From contig NZ_JBDOIO010000003.1 in the NCBI RefSeq assembly GCF_039831995.1, positions 3,038,001 through 3,102,000 of the forward strand: 64,000 nt of DNA, written 5' to 3'. A program made the position numbers and the translations under genes. Each line of letters opens with the position of its first letter. Positions within the stretch are counted from its first letter, which is position 1. This document shows, in pieces, positions 42,719 through 52,642 of the stretch. The stretch is from Paenibacillus pabuli. Its GTDB lineage: Bacteria; Bacillota; Bacilli; Paenibacillales; Paenibacillaceae. The notes beneath the pieces are model-generated. The model saw only the letters and a list, made by a program, of their open reading frames with translations. It did no database searches and was not told where the DNA came from.

Positions 42719-43735
42719 TCATGAATCAAGCTGCTCCTCTTTCCTGATCTGCTCCAGGATTTCCGGTGTCAGCAGGCAGCGATAGATCCGTTCTTCCACT
42801 TGGATATTCTCAATCTTGCCCTGCCGGCATTCGTCCGTAACCAGCGTGCAGCGCTCGGCAAATCTGCAGCCTTCGGGCACATGCTTCAGATTCGGCGGAG
42901 CACCAGGTATGGCCGCAAGCTTATGCTCCTTCATCCCCTCTTCCGGTACAATAATGGATCCCATCAGCTTGCGGGTATATGGATGCAGCGGATTGAAGAT
43001 CATCTGGTCCGCCGTTCCCCGTTCCACAATTTCGCCGGCGTACATCACCATAATCTCATCCGTGACGTGATACAGAAGCGGCAGCTCATGTGTGATAAAC
43101 ACCAGGGATTTGATCACTTCCTTTTTCAGCAAATCCTTCAGGAGACGGATCACTGCCTTCTGTGAAGTCACATCCAGAGCGGATGTCGGTTCATCCGCAA
43201 TGAGCACTTTGGGATTCAAAATGGTTGAGATGGCAATCACCGTTCGCTGCTTCATGCCACCGGATAATTCATTCGGATACATATCCAGCACATCCGGGGA
43301 CAGATTCAGCGATTGAAAACGCTCCGCTGCCATCCTCCGCACTTCCTGCCGCTTCATCTCCGGGCGATGTTCCTTCATAATATCCTCGATGAACCGAATA
43401 ATGCGCAGCGTTGGATTGAGTGCATTCATGGCGGCCTGCGGAATATAGGCAATTTCCTTACCGAGAATGCGGGAGCGCAGCTGCTCCTTGTTCAGCTGCA
43501 TAATATCTGTGCCATTGATCCGGATCGAACCACTGCCATAATGCAGGGGCGGGAAATAAAAGCCCATTAGGCTGAGTGCCAGTGTCGACTTGCCGCAGCC
43601 CGACTCCCCCGCAATGCCCAGCGTCTGCCCTTCTTTCAAACCAAACTCAACCCCGTCAACCGCATAAACATTCTCTTTGAGCCGGGTACGATAATAAGTT
43701 TTGAGGCCGCTGACCTGAAGTATAGGTTGGTCCAT
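42719..43735 (-). CDS. oligopeptide-type ABC ATPase, first (DppD/OppD-like)
   Basis: It is 338 residues with Walker [10 protein letters not shown], signature [13 protein letters not shown], Walker [13 protein letters not shown], and the C-terminal oligopeptide domain with Cys-containing segment GCRFAERC...CRQGKI, typical of the iron-sulfur-binding tail in Dpp/Opp ATPases. AAGGAG lies 8 nt before the ATG. It follows the OppC-like permease by 4 bp. Confidence 0.92.
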   Translation of the reverse strand: MDQPILQVSGLKTYYRTRLKENVYAVDGVEFGLKEGQTLGIAGESGCGKSTLALSLMGFYFPPLHYGSGSIRINGTDIMQLNKEQLRSRILGKEIAYIPQAAMNALNPTLRIIRFIEDIMKEHRPEMKRQEVRRMAAERFQSLNLSPDVLDMYPNELSGGMKQRTVIAISTILNPKVLIADEPTSALDVTSQKAVIRLLKDLLKKEVIKSLVFITHELPLLYHVTDEIMVMYAGEIVERGTADQMIFNPLHPYTRKLMGSIIVPEEGMKEHKLAAIPGAPPNLKHVPEGCRFAERCTLVTDECRQGKIENIQVEERIYRCLLTPEILEQIRKEEQLDS

Positions 43736-43739
43736 GGTC

Positions 43740-44576
43740 TTAGCTCCTTATTTTCGGATTAAAGATTTCGTCCATGCCCGTATTCATCAGATAGAGCGAG
43801 AACGTAATGACGGCAATGGCCAATGCCGCAGGAATAAATGCCCACCATGCTCCTGCTACCGGGGCTTCAAATACCAGTGCCCAGTTCATCAGAATGCCGA
43901 GTGATATCGTGTTATACGGGCCGAGCCCGAGCATTGAGATTGAGGCTTCGGACAGAATGCCCGAGGCGGTCTGAAGCACAAAGGCCATCACAACATACGA
44001 CGCGATATACGGCAGAATTTCATGGATGATAATACGCGGCGTGCTATGTCCCGAAATTTTCGCGATATGCACGTGGTCCCGGCTCCGCAGGGATGTCGTC
44101 TGCGCACGCACCGCCCTGGCTGTCCACGGCCAGCTCGTGATGCCAATAATGATGGCCGTTACGAGTGAACTGCGGGAATCAATACTGACTGAGATGAGAA
44201 TCAGAATAATGAACGACGGAATCACGATGAAGATATTCGTGACCGCTGTCAGGAAATTGTCCAGCATGCCCCCGATATATCCGGATACCAAGCCCATAAT
44301 CAGGCCAATGACCGTTGCAAAAACGCCAGCAATCAGCCCTACCCGAATGGATGTCTGGATGCCATACATCAATTCCAGAAAGATATCGCGCCCAAAGTTG
44401 TCTGACCCCAGCAGCAATCCATCCCCCGGAGGCTGGAACGCCATCGCCATCATCTCCAGCGGATCACTGCGATTAATGAGCGGATAGATGGTAACGAGCA
44501 GCAGCATGCCTACAAAAGTCACCGCACCGATCATAAACTTGGGCGATTTCAGCAAAATAGAGATCGAATGCTTCAT
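43740..44576 (-). CDS. oligopeptide-type ABC permease (OppC-like)
   Basis: It has five to six hydrophobic segments with the permease-ATPase coupling loop around [43 protein letters not shown] is the family N-terminal hallmark. I use ATG 44576, 8 nt after GGAGG and one base beyond the OppB stop; the longer frame to 44627 would overlap the OppB gene. It forms the channel with the OppB-like subunit. Confidence 0.9.
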   Translation of the reverse strand: MKHSISILLKSPKFMIGAVTFVGMLLLVTIYPLINRSDPLEMMAMAFQPPGDGLLLGSDNFGRDIFLELMYGIQTSIRVGLIAGVFATVIGLIMGLVSGYIGGMLDNFLTAVTNIFIVIPSFIILILISVSIDSRSSLVTAIIIGITSWPWTARAVRAQTTSLRSRDHVHIAKISGHSTPRIIIHEILPYIASYVVMAFVLQTASGILSEASISMLGLGPYNTISLGILMNWALVFEAPVAGAWWAFIPAALAIAVITFSLYLMNTGMDEIFNPKIRS

Positions 44577-44577
44577 G

Positions 44578-45588
44578 TCATTGTTCCTCCATTTGAGCAG
44601 CCTTGATGCGCGGATCAATGAAGCCATAGATTACATCAATCGTGAAATTGGCCAGCAGCACGGCGATGGCAATCAGTAATGTACACCCTGAAATGAGCGG
44701 ATAATCGAGCTGACGTATGGCCGTGAACAGCCACGTGCCGATGCCCGGGTAACTGAACACAATTTCACAGATCAGTGATCCACCAACCATGGTGCCAATG
44801 GAGAGCGCCAGTCCCGTGATCTGAGGCAGCATGGCATTGCGGAACACATAGCGCGCAATGCGGCCGTCCCGGATGCCAAGCAGTTTGCTGTACAGCACAT
44901 AGTCCGAATTCAGCTCATAGATGGACATCTCCCGCATACCAATCGCCTGACCGCCAATGGTCACGAGCACAATGGACAGGAACGGCAAGGTATGGTGGCG
45001 TATGACCGACATGATAAAGTCGAAGCTTAGCTGAGGCACCATCTGGAAGTCATATCCTCCGGACAGCGGAAACCATTTCAGTGTTAAAGCAAAGACATAC
45101 AGCATAATAATAGCCAGAGTGAAAAAAGGAATGGAATTGATAAACAGTGCAACAGGAAACAGGACTTTATCAAAAACGCCTTTCCGATACGCCGCAATTG
45201 CACCGAGCAGATTGCCGATCAGCCAACCCACCAGAATAGCCGGGAGTTGAAGCCCCACCGTCCAAGGGACGGCGGAGGCCAGAATGTCCGTTACAGGCTT
45301 CGGATATAATCCGAAGGACGTGCCGAGATTGCCTGTGAACAGATTTTTAAGATAAATGCCAAACTGGGCCCACAGCGGCTGATCGATACCAAATTCAACC
45401 GTAAAGGTCTCATACACCCGCTTGATGGAATCCGAGTCGGTCATGCCTGCGGTCATTTTGGACGCGATCATGCTCACCGGGTTGCCTTCAATCAGTCTTG
45501 GCAGAATAAAATTCAATCCGATGGCGATGATCAGGGTCAGGCCATACCAGAACACTTTTTTCGCTACATATCTGGCGTAGGCATTCAT
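44578..45588 (-). CDS. oligopeptide-type ABC permease (OppB-like)
   Basis: It is about 336 residues with six hydrophobic segments and the OppB N terminus [16 protein letters not shown], a large first extracellular loop with [15 protein letters not shown], and the coupling loop after the [12 protein letters not shown] segment. ATG 45588 follows GGGGTG by about 9 nt; the GTG at 45600 lies inside that site. It follows the binding-lipoprotein gene by 71 bp. Confidence 0.9.
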   Translation of the reverse strand: MNAYARYVAKKVFWYGLTLIIAIGLNFILPRLIEGNPVSMIASKMTAGMTDSDSIKRVYETFTVEFGIDQPLWAQFGIYLKNLFTGNLGTSFGLYPKPVTDILASAVPWTVGLQLPAILVGWLIGNLLGAIAAYRKGVFDKVLFPVALFINSIPFFTLAIIMLYVFALTLKWFPLSGGYDFQMVPQLSFDFIMSVIRHHTLPFLSIVLVTIGGQAIGMREMSIYELNSDYVLYSKLLGIRDGRIARYVFRNAMLPQITGLALSIGTMVGGSLICEIVFSYPGIGTWLFTAIRQLDYPLISGCTLLIAIAVLLANFTIDVIYGFIDPRIKAAQMEEQ

Positions 45589-45659
45589 TGGATTCAGCAC
45601 CCCCCGATTTTTACGGATAAGGCCATATCTGTACTAAGGTGAGAACGCTCTTGCATCTC

Positions 45660-47471
45660 CTAATTATGAATTTGGTAAAGTGCCTTGATGCCTGCGCCAT
45701 CCATGGAAATCTGCGGCGGAATGTTGGTACCGTCCCCTTCGGACGGGAAGCCCTTCCAGACGGACTCATTCACGGTATCAAACACCCACGGTCTGTACAT
45801 CAGTGGAATGGACGGGATGTCTGTAAGCCAGATTGTATTGAGCTCGGTATAGAGTTCCTTGAGTTTTGCCTCATCCGATACGGAAGGAATCTCTTCAATG
45901 ATGGCGTCTGCACGATCATTCTGGTAACGGCCCCAGTTCCAGAACGCCATCTCGCCGAGCGGTGCAACGCCTTTCGAATACATAATTGTCATGGCACGGT
46001 TCCAAGGTTGACTTGGACTCACTCCGCCCGCAGGGGTGTTCATGATGATATCGAATTTGCCGGTTTGCAGATCGTTGGTCCACACCGGAGATTCAGGGAA
46101 TTTGGTTCGAATCTCAATGCCAATCGCCTTGGCGCTCTGTGCAACAATCTCCAGGGCAGCATTCCAGTCTGACCAGCCGTATGGACACTCAATTTCAAAC
46201 GGTCCGAGACGGGTACCATTCAGTACACGAATGCCATCTTTGCCTTTGGTAGCCCCAATCGAATCAAGCAGCGCATTGGCCCCTTCCACATCGGTGGTCC
46301 ATTGTAGGGACTTGATTGCATTCTGATCCATATATTTGGACTCGGCATCCGAGTTCAAGGTCAGCGAAGGCTGCATTGGTGCAGAATAACCGCTCATTGC
46401 CAGTTCGGAGATCTTGTCATAGTTGATGCTCATAGCAATGGCCCGGCGGACATCTGCGTTATCCAGTCCGGCTTTGGAGAGATTGAAGAAGATACTCGGC
46501 ATGGAACCCGGGAGATAATAAGGAGCATCTTTCAGATAGGTTTTGACCGGAGCGCCGCCTTCCCACATTTTCCACACCTGTGGGATAAACTGTTGCGAGA
46601 CGTCTACTTGCCCACTTTTGAACGCCAGATCCCCTGCCGCATTATCCTTGTAGATCACATGGGTGATATACTTCGGTGCTGGCAGCTTGCCGAACAGCTT
46701 TTGTCCCCAGTAGTTGTCGTCGCGAATGATTGTAATTTTCTGATCATTGTAAAAGTGAAGCTTATAAGCTCCCGTGCCCACCGGGTTATCGTTGATTTCT
46801 TTGCGGATCGCCGTCAGATCATTATTATTTTTCTTCTCGATCTCTTCCCAGATATGCTTCGGCAGCATCGGAATTAATTCAATGCTGTCCAGCACGGTCA
46901 GTTTATTGGGATTATCGGGATTCAGCTTGATCTCCACGTCCTGTGCTCCGTCGGCTTTTACTTCCTGAATGTAGGTCCAGAAACTGCTCCAGTTAATGTC
47001 GTATTTCTTGCCCAGCTCATAGGTGTACACCACATCATCTGCGGTAAAAGGCTTTCCGTCACTCCACTTGGCATCCGCGTTCAGCTCAATCCGCAATGTA
47101 GCGTCATCCGTCCATTCATATGACTTGCCGAGCAGCGGCTCAAGCGCTCCATCCAACTGGTTCACCATAAATAAAGTCTCATACAGGAGTTCCCTGGAGT
47201 TTCCGTAATTCACAGGAAAGGCGGGATTGCCGCTGAGCAGATTGAAGTTGGTGGGTGGTCCCCATTGCAATCCATTGACATACAACGTCTCATTGCGCGG
47301 AGTCTCCTTATTGGTTTGTGGGGCAGGTTCATTTTGGGTGGTTGCAGCAGGTGGATCTACCGTTCCTTGCGGTTCACTTACCGACGGTGGCTGAACACTT
47401 TGGCATCCGGCAAATAAAGCAGCCGACAATAACAGGGCGATGAGCGGTTTTGCAGCACTCTTGACTCGCAT
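45660..47471 (-). CDS. oligopeptide/solute-binding lipoprotein (family 5)
   Basis: The lipoprotein signal ends LFAGC, followed by a Pro/Thr/Gln-rich linker. The mature part is a cluster-C binding protein of about 560 residues: DDATLRIELNADAKWSDGKPFTADDVVYTYEL is the family-5 hallmark, and NLSKAGLDNADVRRAIAMSINYDKI is the second. It captures peptides or perhaps oligosaccharides outside the cell; the cre-like site and the family resemblance to sugar-related members leave both open. GGAGGGG precedes ATG 47471. It leads the operon. Confidence 0.92.
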   Translation of the reverse strand: MRVKSAAKPLIALLLSAALFAGCQSVQPPSVSEPQGTVDPPAATTQNEPAPQTNKETPRNETLYVNGLQWGPPTNFNLLSGNPAFPVNYGNSRELLYETLFMVNQLDGALEPLLGKSYEWTDDATLRIELNADAKWSDGKPFTADDVVYTYELGKKYDINWSSFWTYIQEVKADGAQDVEIKLNPDNPNKLTVLDSIELIPMLPKHIWEEIEKKNNNDLTAIRKEINDNPVGTGAYKLHFYNDQKITIIRDDNYWGQKLFGKLPAPKYITHVIYKDNAAGDLAFKSGQVDVSQQFIPQVWKMWEGGAPVKTYLKDAPYYLPGSMPSIFFNLSKAGLDNADVRRAIAMSINYDKISELAMSGYSAPMQPSLTLNSDAESKYMDQNAIKSLQWTTDVEGANALLDSIGATKGKDGIRVLNGTRLGPFEIECPYGWSDWNAALEIVAQSAKAIGIEIRTKFPESPVWTNDLQTGKFDIIMNTPAGGVSPSQPWNRAMTIMYSKGVAPLGEMAFWNWGRYQNDRADAIIEEIPSVSDEAKLKELYTELNTIWLTDIPSIPLMYRPWVFDTVNESVWKGFPSEGDGTNIPPQISMDGAGIKALYQIHN

Positions 47472-47503
47472 CCTGAACCCCTCCGTGAATTCATATTGGT
47501 ATT

Positions 47504-47517
47504 TGGAAGCGCTTACT
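47504..47517 (+). promoter_or_regulatory. cre-like site before the solute-binding operon
   Basis: TGGAAGCGCTTACT differs from TGWAARCGYTWNCW at one position and keeps the AAGCGCTT core. It lies about 33 bp before the binding-protein start, suggesting CcpA repression, which would fit carbohydrate rather than peptide uptake. Confidence 0.5.
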
Positions 47518-47621
47518 TAACGATATTCTATGAGATATATCACAAGAAACATTCCATCTCTTTCCTCAATATTGAGACATTATTTATGGCAGCTAGGCCA
47601 CAGACATAGGGGTACGCAGTC

Positions 47622-47657
47622 TAAAATAAAACAAGCCGGCTCCGTCAGGAACCAGCT
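47622..47657 (-). terminator. terminator of the Vat-type acetyltransferase gene
   Basis: On the minus strand AGCTGGTTCC pairs with GGAGCCGGCT (two G-T pairs) around TGAC, followed by TGTTTTATTTT. Confidence 0.65.
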
Positions 47658-47679
47658 GCTGCCTCGTTTTCTTAATCAA

Positions 47680-48324
47680 CTACTTGCTGTTCAAAAGCTC
47701 ACGTAACGTCTGTGGATCATATCTGGAAACCAATCGTTCCAAATGGGTGTCCAGCCACTCTTCATCCTGATCCCACCATTTCAGTTCCAGCAGCAAAGCA
47801 ATGATCTCGTCATCAAAGCGCTTTTTGATCGGCTTTGCTGGATTACCCCCAACAATGACATAAGATTCGATATTCTTGGTTACCGTCGAGTTGGATGCTA
47901 CGATGGCACCGTCTCCGATCGTGATACCCGGCATGATCGTTACATTCTGCCCAAGCCAGACGTCGTTACCCAGTACGGTATCGCCCTTAAAGGGCAACTG
48001 ATCCAGAGTAGGCGTCACTTTCTCCCATCCTCCACCGAAAATATTGAAAGGATAGGTTGTCATGCCCTCCATCCGGTGGTTCGCGCCATTCATAATAAAG
48101 GTCACACCTTCTGCAATCGCACAAAACTTGCCGATCACCAGGCGATCCCCAAGAAAATCATAATGATGCTGAATTCGATCATAGAAATGTTCCGGTGGAT
48201 TACTGTTGTCGCTATAGTAGGTATAGTCACCGATGTCCACATTGGGGCGAGGCGGCAAATTTTGAATATAACAGACGGTTCGAATGTTCTCGTTGGGGAA
48301 AAGTTTTGTTTTATCGGGAGCCAT
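47680..48324 (-). CDS. Vat/CatB-type hexapeptide acetyltransferase
   Basis: It is a 214-residue xenobiotic acetyltransferase, related to enzymes that inactivate streptogramin A by acetyl-CoA. The catalytic His is in MNGANHRMEGM, the left-handed helix repeats include VWLGQNVTIMPGITIGDGAIVAS, and VGGNPAKPIKKRF ends the helix before the C-terminal lid. ATG 48324 lies 8 nt after AAGGAGG. The natural substrate in a soil bacterium may differ from streptogramins; activity cannot be judged from sequence alone. Confidence 0.85.
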   Translation of the reverse strand: MAPDKTKLFPNENIRTVCYIQNLPPRPNVDIGDYTYYSDNSNPPEHFYDRIQHHYDFLGDRLVIGKFCAIAEGVTFIMNGANHRMEGMTTYPFNIFGGGWEKVTPTLDQLPFKGDTVLGNDVWLGQNVTIMPGITIGDGAIVASNSTVTKNIESYVIVGGNPAKPIKKRFDDEIIALLLELKWWDQDEEWLDTHLERLVSRYDPQTLRELLNSK

Positions 48325-48359
48325 GCGTATTCCCTCCTTTTTCCTCATTGTACCAGATA

Positions 48360-50048
48360 TTAGATCTTGAACGGACTCAGCGATGTCTGTAACTCGGTCG
48401 AAACATCGGACAGCACAGCTGCAGACGCCTTAATCTGTTCCACCGACTTGAGCTGTTCATGAACGGATCCGGCAGCCTGCTGCGAATTGGCGCTGGCCGT
48501 CTGCGCATGACGCGCAATCTCGTGAACGGAAGCGACAATCTGTTCCACGCCGGCGGACATCTCCTCGCTCGTCGCCGCCATGTCCTCAATCTCTGATGCG
48601 ATTCGTAAGTTTGTGTCCCGGATCAGGCTGAAGTTCTGTTCGGTTTCACGGGTCAAGCGCAGCCCTTCCTGCACCTCTTCCTTCACTCGAGACATGGCTG
48701 ATAATGACTGCAGCATGTCCTGCTCCATGGCTTTTACCAGTTCCTCAATGCGGCTCGAAGAATCTCCGGCCTGTTCAGCCAGTTTGCGAACCTCGATTGA
48801 CACGACGGCAAACCCTCTGCCATGCTCCCCTGCTCTTGCCGCTTCAATGGATGCATTGAGAGCGAGCAGGTTTGTTTGATTCGCAATCTCATGAATGGTG
48901 GTAACCATCTGGCTAATCTGGGCCGACTTCTCTTCCAGTGTACGAATGACTTCATCCGTTGTTGTAACGGAAGATTCAATCGTTGACATTTGCTGAACGG
49001 TCAGCTGCACCGCCTCTCCTCCGGTTTCTGCCTGCCTGCGGGAGTACAGGGCAGATTCCGAGATGCTGGAAGCCTTGTCTGCCATCCGCTGCACTCCGAT
49101 TGCCACCTCTTCCATGGCCTGCAGGTTCTCTTCCGTGCTGATCGTCTGGCTCTCTGCCCCTCTGGCAACCTGTTCTACCGACGAAGCAATCTGTTCCGAT
49201 TCCCGTGCCGTCCGTTCCGCAATGGTCAAGAGAATTCCGGTCGAATACTTAGCCTTCTCCCCCGCTTGAAGGCCACCCTGAATAATCAGTTGTAAGCTGC
49301 TTCTCATCTCGTTGTACCCGGCACCCAGCATGCCAATCTCGTCTTGGACGTGATCGACAACCGGCTGCGTGAAGTCCCCCGTGCCTGCACGCTTGATTGC
49401 CATAGACACCCGTTCAATTCTTAATTTCACTCTGCGGACATACAGAATAATGGCTGTAATTGCTACCACCATCGCGAGCAGGACTACAATCAGGAAAGTT
49501 TTCAGAAATGAAGAAATAATGACATCAATCAACGATTGGGATGCCCCTACATAGAGAATTCCGATGATTGCCCCGGTTGCATCCTTGATCGGTTGATATG
49601 CCGTTTGGACATTTTGTCCCACCACAACGGCTTCACCGTAAAATTTCTCCCCCTGCTGCAAAACAGCCTGGGCAACCTGTTCCGATACTTTCGTCCCAAC
49701 AGCACGCTCTCCATCCATCATCACGTTGGTTGCCACGCGCTCTTCCCCGCGAAAAATGGTGACTGTATCTCCCGATGCCTCACCGATCTCATCCACAAGT
49801 TCGAAGTTACCCTCCATTGCTGTCTCGCCTTTATAAAGCTCGCCATCCTTGATGAGCCAGTCGCCGGGGTGTTTGTATGTAATGATTCGATCCGCCATCT
49901 CCAAATCCCGCTTCGCCTTTTCCGTTGCAAATGTTGTAATTCCCTGTCTCATTTCCAGAATCACACTTACCGCTACGGCTGAGGAAAACAAGATAAATAT
50001 ACTGATAACGATCAAACTGATTTTGGTACCGATGCTCATGCTTCGCAT
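48360..50048 (-). CDS. methyl-accepting chemotaxis protein with single Cache sensor
   Basis: The layout is an N-terminal membrane segment, an extracellular single-Cache domain ([39 protein letters not shown]), a second membrane segment near 190-210, a HAMP domain, and a long coiled-coil signalling domain with the receptor hairpin tip region [27 protein letters not shown] 50048 has GGGTGG 8 nt upstream; the ATG at 50108 has no ribosome site. A sigma-D-like promoter lies upstream. The ligand is unknown; Cache receptors of this type often sense small carboxylates. Confidence 0.93.
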   Translation of the reverse strand: MRSMSIGTKISLIVISIFILFSSAVAVSVILEMRQGITTFATEKAKRDLEMADRIITYKHPGDWLIKDGELYKGETAMEGNFELVDEIGEASGDTVTIFRGEERVATNVMMDGERAVGTKVSEQVAQAVLQQGEKFYGEAVVVGQNVQTAYQPIKDATGAIIGILYVGASQSLIDVIISSFLKTFLIVVLLAMVVAITAIILYVRRVKLRIERVSMAIKRAGTGDFTQPVVDHVQDEIGMLGAGYNEMRSSLQLIIQGGLQAGEKAKYSTGILLTIAERTARESEQIASSVEQVARGAESQTISTEENLQAMEEVAIGVQRMADKASSISESALYSRRQAETGGEAVQLTVQQMSTIESSVTTTDEVIRTLEEKSAQISQMVTTIHEIANQTNLLALNASIEAARAGEHGRGFAVVSIEVRKLAEQAGDSSSRIEELVKAMEQDMLQSLSAMSRVKEEVQEGLRLTRETEQNFSLIRDTNLRIASEIEDMAATSEEMSAGVEQIVASVHEIARHAQTASANSQQAAGSVHEQLKSVEQIKASAAVLSDVSTELQTSLSPFKI

Positions 50049-50128
50049 GTGTTGAGCCACCCATTTCCCTATATAATTGAGGTATACCGAAGCGAATTTC
50101 GAATTCATTTCGAATATCACATATAGAG

Positions 50129-50156
50129 TTATCGGTAGGCATAAACACATTATTTA
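50129..50156 (-). promoter_or_regulatory. sigma-D (flagellar) promoter of the chemotaxis receptor
   Basis: On the minus strand TAAA (50153-50156), 16 nt, then ACCGATAA (50129-50136) match the consensus TAAA-N15-GCCGATAT closely. Its position fits a leader of about 75 nt before ATG 50048. Confidence 0.6.
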
Positions 50157-50373
50157 TAAGTTTTCAGTGATATTTATCACAATTTTTCAATGAAAAAACC
50201 AAAACATTTCCGTGTTTTCCGTAATCGTGTGCGAATGTCCTTCTGTCTGGTAATTTTGATGTCCTGATTAGATCGATTAGATATGTCTAGATTCATATAT
50301 TCATATTGAACAGAAGAATACAAGGTCGCTTATGATTAGGGAGTATGGAACGAAACACATGGAAAAAAGGAAA

Positions 50374-50405
50374 ACAAAAAAAGACCCGATGTGTTCATCG
50401 AGTCT
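50374..50405 (-). terminator. terminator of the cotH-like gene
   Basis: On the minus strand AGACTCGATG pairs with CATCGGGTCT around AACA and is followed by TTTTTTTG. Confidence 0.8.
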
Positions 50406-50421
50406 CTTGTTCCATTCTAGA

Positions 50422-52425
50422 TTATTGGGATGTAAGACTTACTTGTGCTGCCGTTTGATCCCAATTCACAGTTAGTCCCAAGCCTTCAGAGATGAAGCGT
50501 ACTGGCACCAGTGTGCGGCTGTTTAGGATAATGGCCGGTGCATCGATATCAAGCGTCTCCCCATTAACCGTTGCAGTACTGCTTCCAATCTGGAGTACGA
50601 GTGTCTGGTCGTTCAGAACAGCAGTTACCGTCTTCGCCGTTTTGTCCCAAGTCACCTCTGCACCCAGCGCTTCAAGAATGGCATTGACAGGTACCATTAC
50701 CCGGCCACCCTGCTCCAGCGAATCCTGATCCGGGAACGAAATGGCTTGGCCATCCAAAGTAACGGAAATGGTTTGGTCTGTTGCTCCCGTTTCAGAAGAA
50801 GTTTCCGAGCCTGCATCTTCTGTGGTCTCAGGCAGCGGTGTCACTTCGCGTCCGAGCTGCTCCTGCAAGTTGGCAAGCCGGTTCAGGGCAAACGTCGTCA
50901 GCGATCCTGCTGCCATGGAGCCCATGCCTCCACCACCGCCGAAGTTACCGCCGGGACGTGTCTGTGTATTTCCTATGCTCGCTGTATCTGTTGTATCGGT
51001 TGCGCTTGTGCCCTCCGGCTGCGAAGGTGGTGTCGTTCCATCTGGAGGCGTTCCTTCAAAACCTTCCGGAGGTGTCATTCCCTCCATGCCCTCTGGCGGC
51101 GTCATGCCTTCGAACCCTTCCGGTGGCGTTCCACCCATGCCGCCTGCTGCATCAGCATTAGCAGAGTAAGCGATGTTGGATTCAAACTGTTCGGTTGTGT
51201 AGAATTTCGTTGGATCTGCTTCAACATAAGGGCGGATGACATCGGCAAGTTCTGTAATACGGTCTTGGATGCCTTCCAGGTAGTCCGTCAACGCGTTGAC
51301 GTAGCTCAAGTATTTTTCCTTATACTCCGGCACCGCAAGCAGGTTGTTGATCATCGGTACATTTTCCATGCTTATGCCGAGTACTGGCTCGTCCACGGAT
51401 ACGTTCGTTGCATTGGTGTTCGTTGTGGTCGTTCCGGTTGTCGTTGTTCCACGTCCGCCCCCACCCGAATACCCATTGAAAGACATGTTAAAGTCCCAAG
51501 GTACAACCGTGAACTTACCATCGGCATCACTGTAGAGCATGTAGTTGTGCCCTTTGTCGCCGTTATAGCTGTCATAGTTGCCGAAGACCATGTTGCCCGC
51601 GATATATTGAAGTGCGGAATCCACGTCCAGCACGCTCTCGATATCGCCTTTTTCTCCTTCAGGCATGTCATTCAGCGTTTTGATGAAGTTTTTGAGTTTG
51701 GTTTTATTCTCGTCCGTACCCAAATCTTCAGTGAGTGTGCTGTAGTCGCTGCCCTCTTCATATTGAAGATAACTTCTCTCGTCGGTATCATAGAGAACAC
51801 CGTCTTCGTAATCTTCGCCGTAGTTGCGCTCCAGGTAGCTGTCATCCACTGCTTCAACACCCGTATAGAAACCAACCAATTCGCCGTTGACATACAGGTT
51901 GACGTAGTTCGTCATCGGTACATCCATACCAATACTGCGAAGCGCTTCATAGTGAAGAACTTCACGCATGTACGATGGATCCGCGTAGTTGTTGTTCAAT
52001 ACCATTTTATCGAGGCCAAGCAGGGTTTGCGTTTTATCGTATTTATCAAACTTAAGTCTGAAGCTGTAACGGTCCGAATCTTCCATGGATGCTACAGACT
52101 TCAGTGTCAGATTGCCTTTGGTGGAGAAACCGACATTATCCAGCTTGTTGCCGTCCACTTCCACGCTGACCTTCTTGTAATCCTTATCCAGCGGACTTTC
52201 AAGCATGCTCTCCCAATCCGCATCATCAATCGTAACGTTAATATCAATAACATTATCTGTCTGAAACAACGATTCATAGGCTTGCGCAACTCCTGTGCTG
52301 GTCGTTGTAGCCGCCGCATCCTCTGCGGCATGCGCAGCGTTAGGGCTGACGATCAGACCAAACGACGATGTCACCATCGTCACGGACAGTGCCGTTACGG
52401 CAAACTTTTGTAGTAAGTTATTCAA
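50422..52425 (-). CDS. secreted CotH-family kinase with C-terminal stalk domain
   Basis: CotH proteins are atypical secreted kinases first known from spore coats. After a signal peptide (1-33), the CotH domain spans about 55-400. It holds GNYDSYNGDKGHNYMLYSD near 278-296 and VPWDFNMSF near 303-311, the conserved nucleotide/metal-binding motifs. A Pro-rich stretch of PPEGFEGMT-type repeats lies at about 430-470. The C-terminal 115 residues form a two-lobed copper-amine-oxidase-N-like stalk domain (VMVPVNAILEALGAEVTWD; TLVPVRFISEGLGLTVNWD) that usually binds the cell surface. The TTG start at 52425 follows GGAGG by 9 nt. Targets are unknown; the domain mix suggests surface rather than spore function. 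Confidence 0.88.
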   Translation of the reverse strand: MNNLLQKFAVTALSVTMVTSSFGLIVSPNAAHAAEDAAATTTSTGVAQAYESLFQTDNVIDINVTIDDADWESMLESPLDKDYKKVSVEVDGNKLDNVGFSTKGNLTLKSVASMEDSDRYSFRLKFDKYDKTQTLLGLDKMVLNNNYADPSYMREVLHYEALRSIGMDVPMTNYVNLYVNGELVGFYTGVEAVDDSYLERNYGEDYEDGVLYDTDERSYLQYEEGSDYSTLTEDLGTDENKTKLKNFIKTLNDMPEGEKGDIESVLDVDSALQYIAGNMVFGNYDSYNGDKGHNYMLYSDADGKFTVVPWDFNMSFNGYSGGGGRGTTTTGTTTTNTNATNVSVDEPVLGISMENVPMINNLLAVPEYKEKYLSYVNALTDYLEGIQDRITELADVIRPYVEADPTKFYTTEQFESNIAYSANADAAGGMGGTPPEGFEGMTPPEGMEGMTPPEGFEGTPPDGTTPPSQPEGTSATDTTDTASIGNTQTRPGGNFGGGGGMGSMAAGSLTTFALNRLANLQEQLGREVTPLPETTEDAGSETSSETGATDQTISVTLDGQAISFPDQDSLEQGGRVMVPVNAILEALGAEVTWDKTAKTVTAVLNDQTLVLQIGSSTATVNGETLDIDAPAIILNSRTLVPVRFISEGLGLTVNWDQTAAQVSLTSQ

Positions 52426-52532
52426 ATGTTACATCCTCCTTCTTGGTTTCTGTTAAGCACCTGAGGCTTATATGAACCATGGTAGAGGACAAACCTTTAA
52501 TGAATCTTAAAAGGTTAATTCACCAATAAAAC

Positions 52533-52614
52533 AGCCTACCAGGCTATTTTGGATTGAACCGGAAGTGTAGTGGTATATCTCCATAGGTTCAACTTCATAA
52601 AATGCCTGATAGGC
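52533..52614 (-). terminator. long imperfect hairpin after the large esterase/lyase gene
   Basis: GCCTACCAGGC...GGATTGAACC folds back on GGTTCAACTTC...GCCTGATAGGC with bulges. On the minus strand it ends TGTTTTATTG. It lies 29 bp after the stop codon, so it probably terminates or protects that transcript. Confidence 0.6.
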
Positions 52615-52642
52615 TCCTTGTTTCTTTAAGTGTTACGCATAC

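Larger units (their letters stand above)
50049..50421. other. intergenic region between the chemotaxis receptor and cotH-like genes
   Basis: This 373-bp AT-rich stretch holds the sigma-D-like promoter (50129-50156) and the terminator of the CotH gene (50374-50405). I see no gene in it. Confidence 0.5.

Noticed and set aside
50746..52413. 555-codon rightward frame opposite the CotH gene
   Set aside because: It mirrors the CotH coding strand, has no start signal and no recognisable domain; the CotH frame has signal peptide and motifs.
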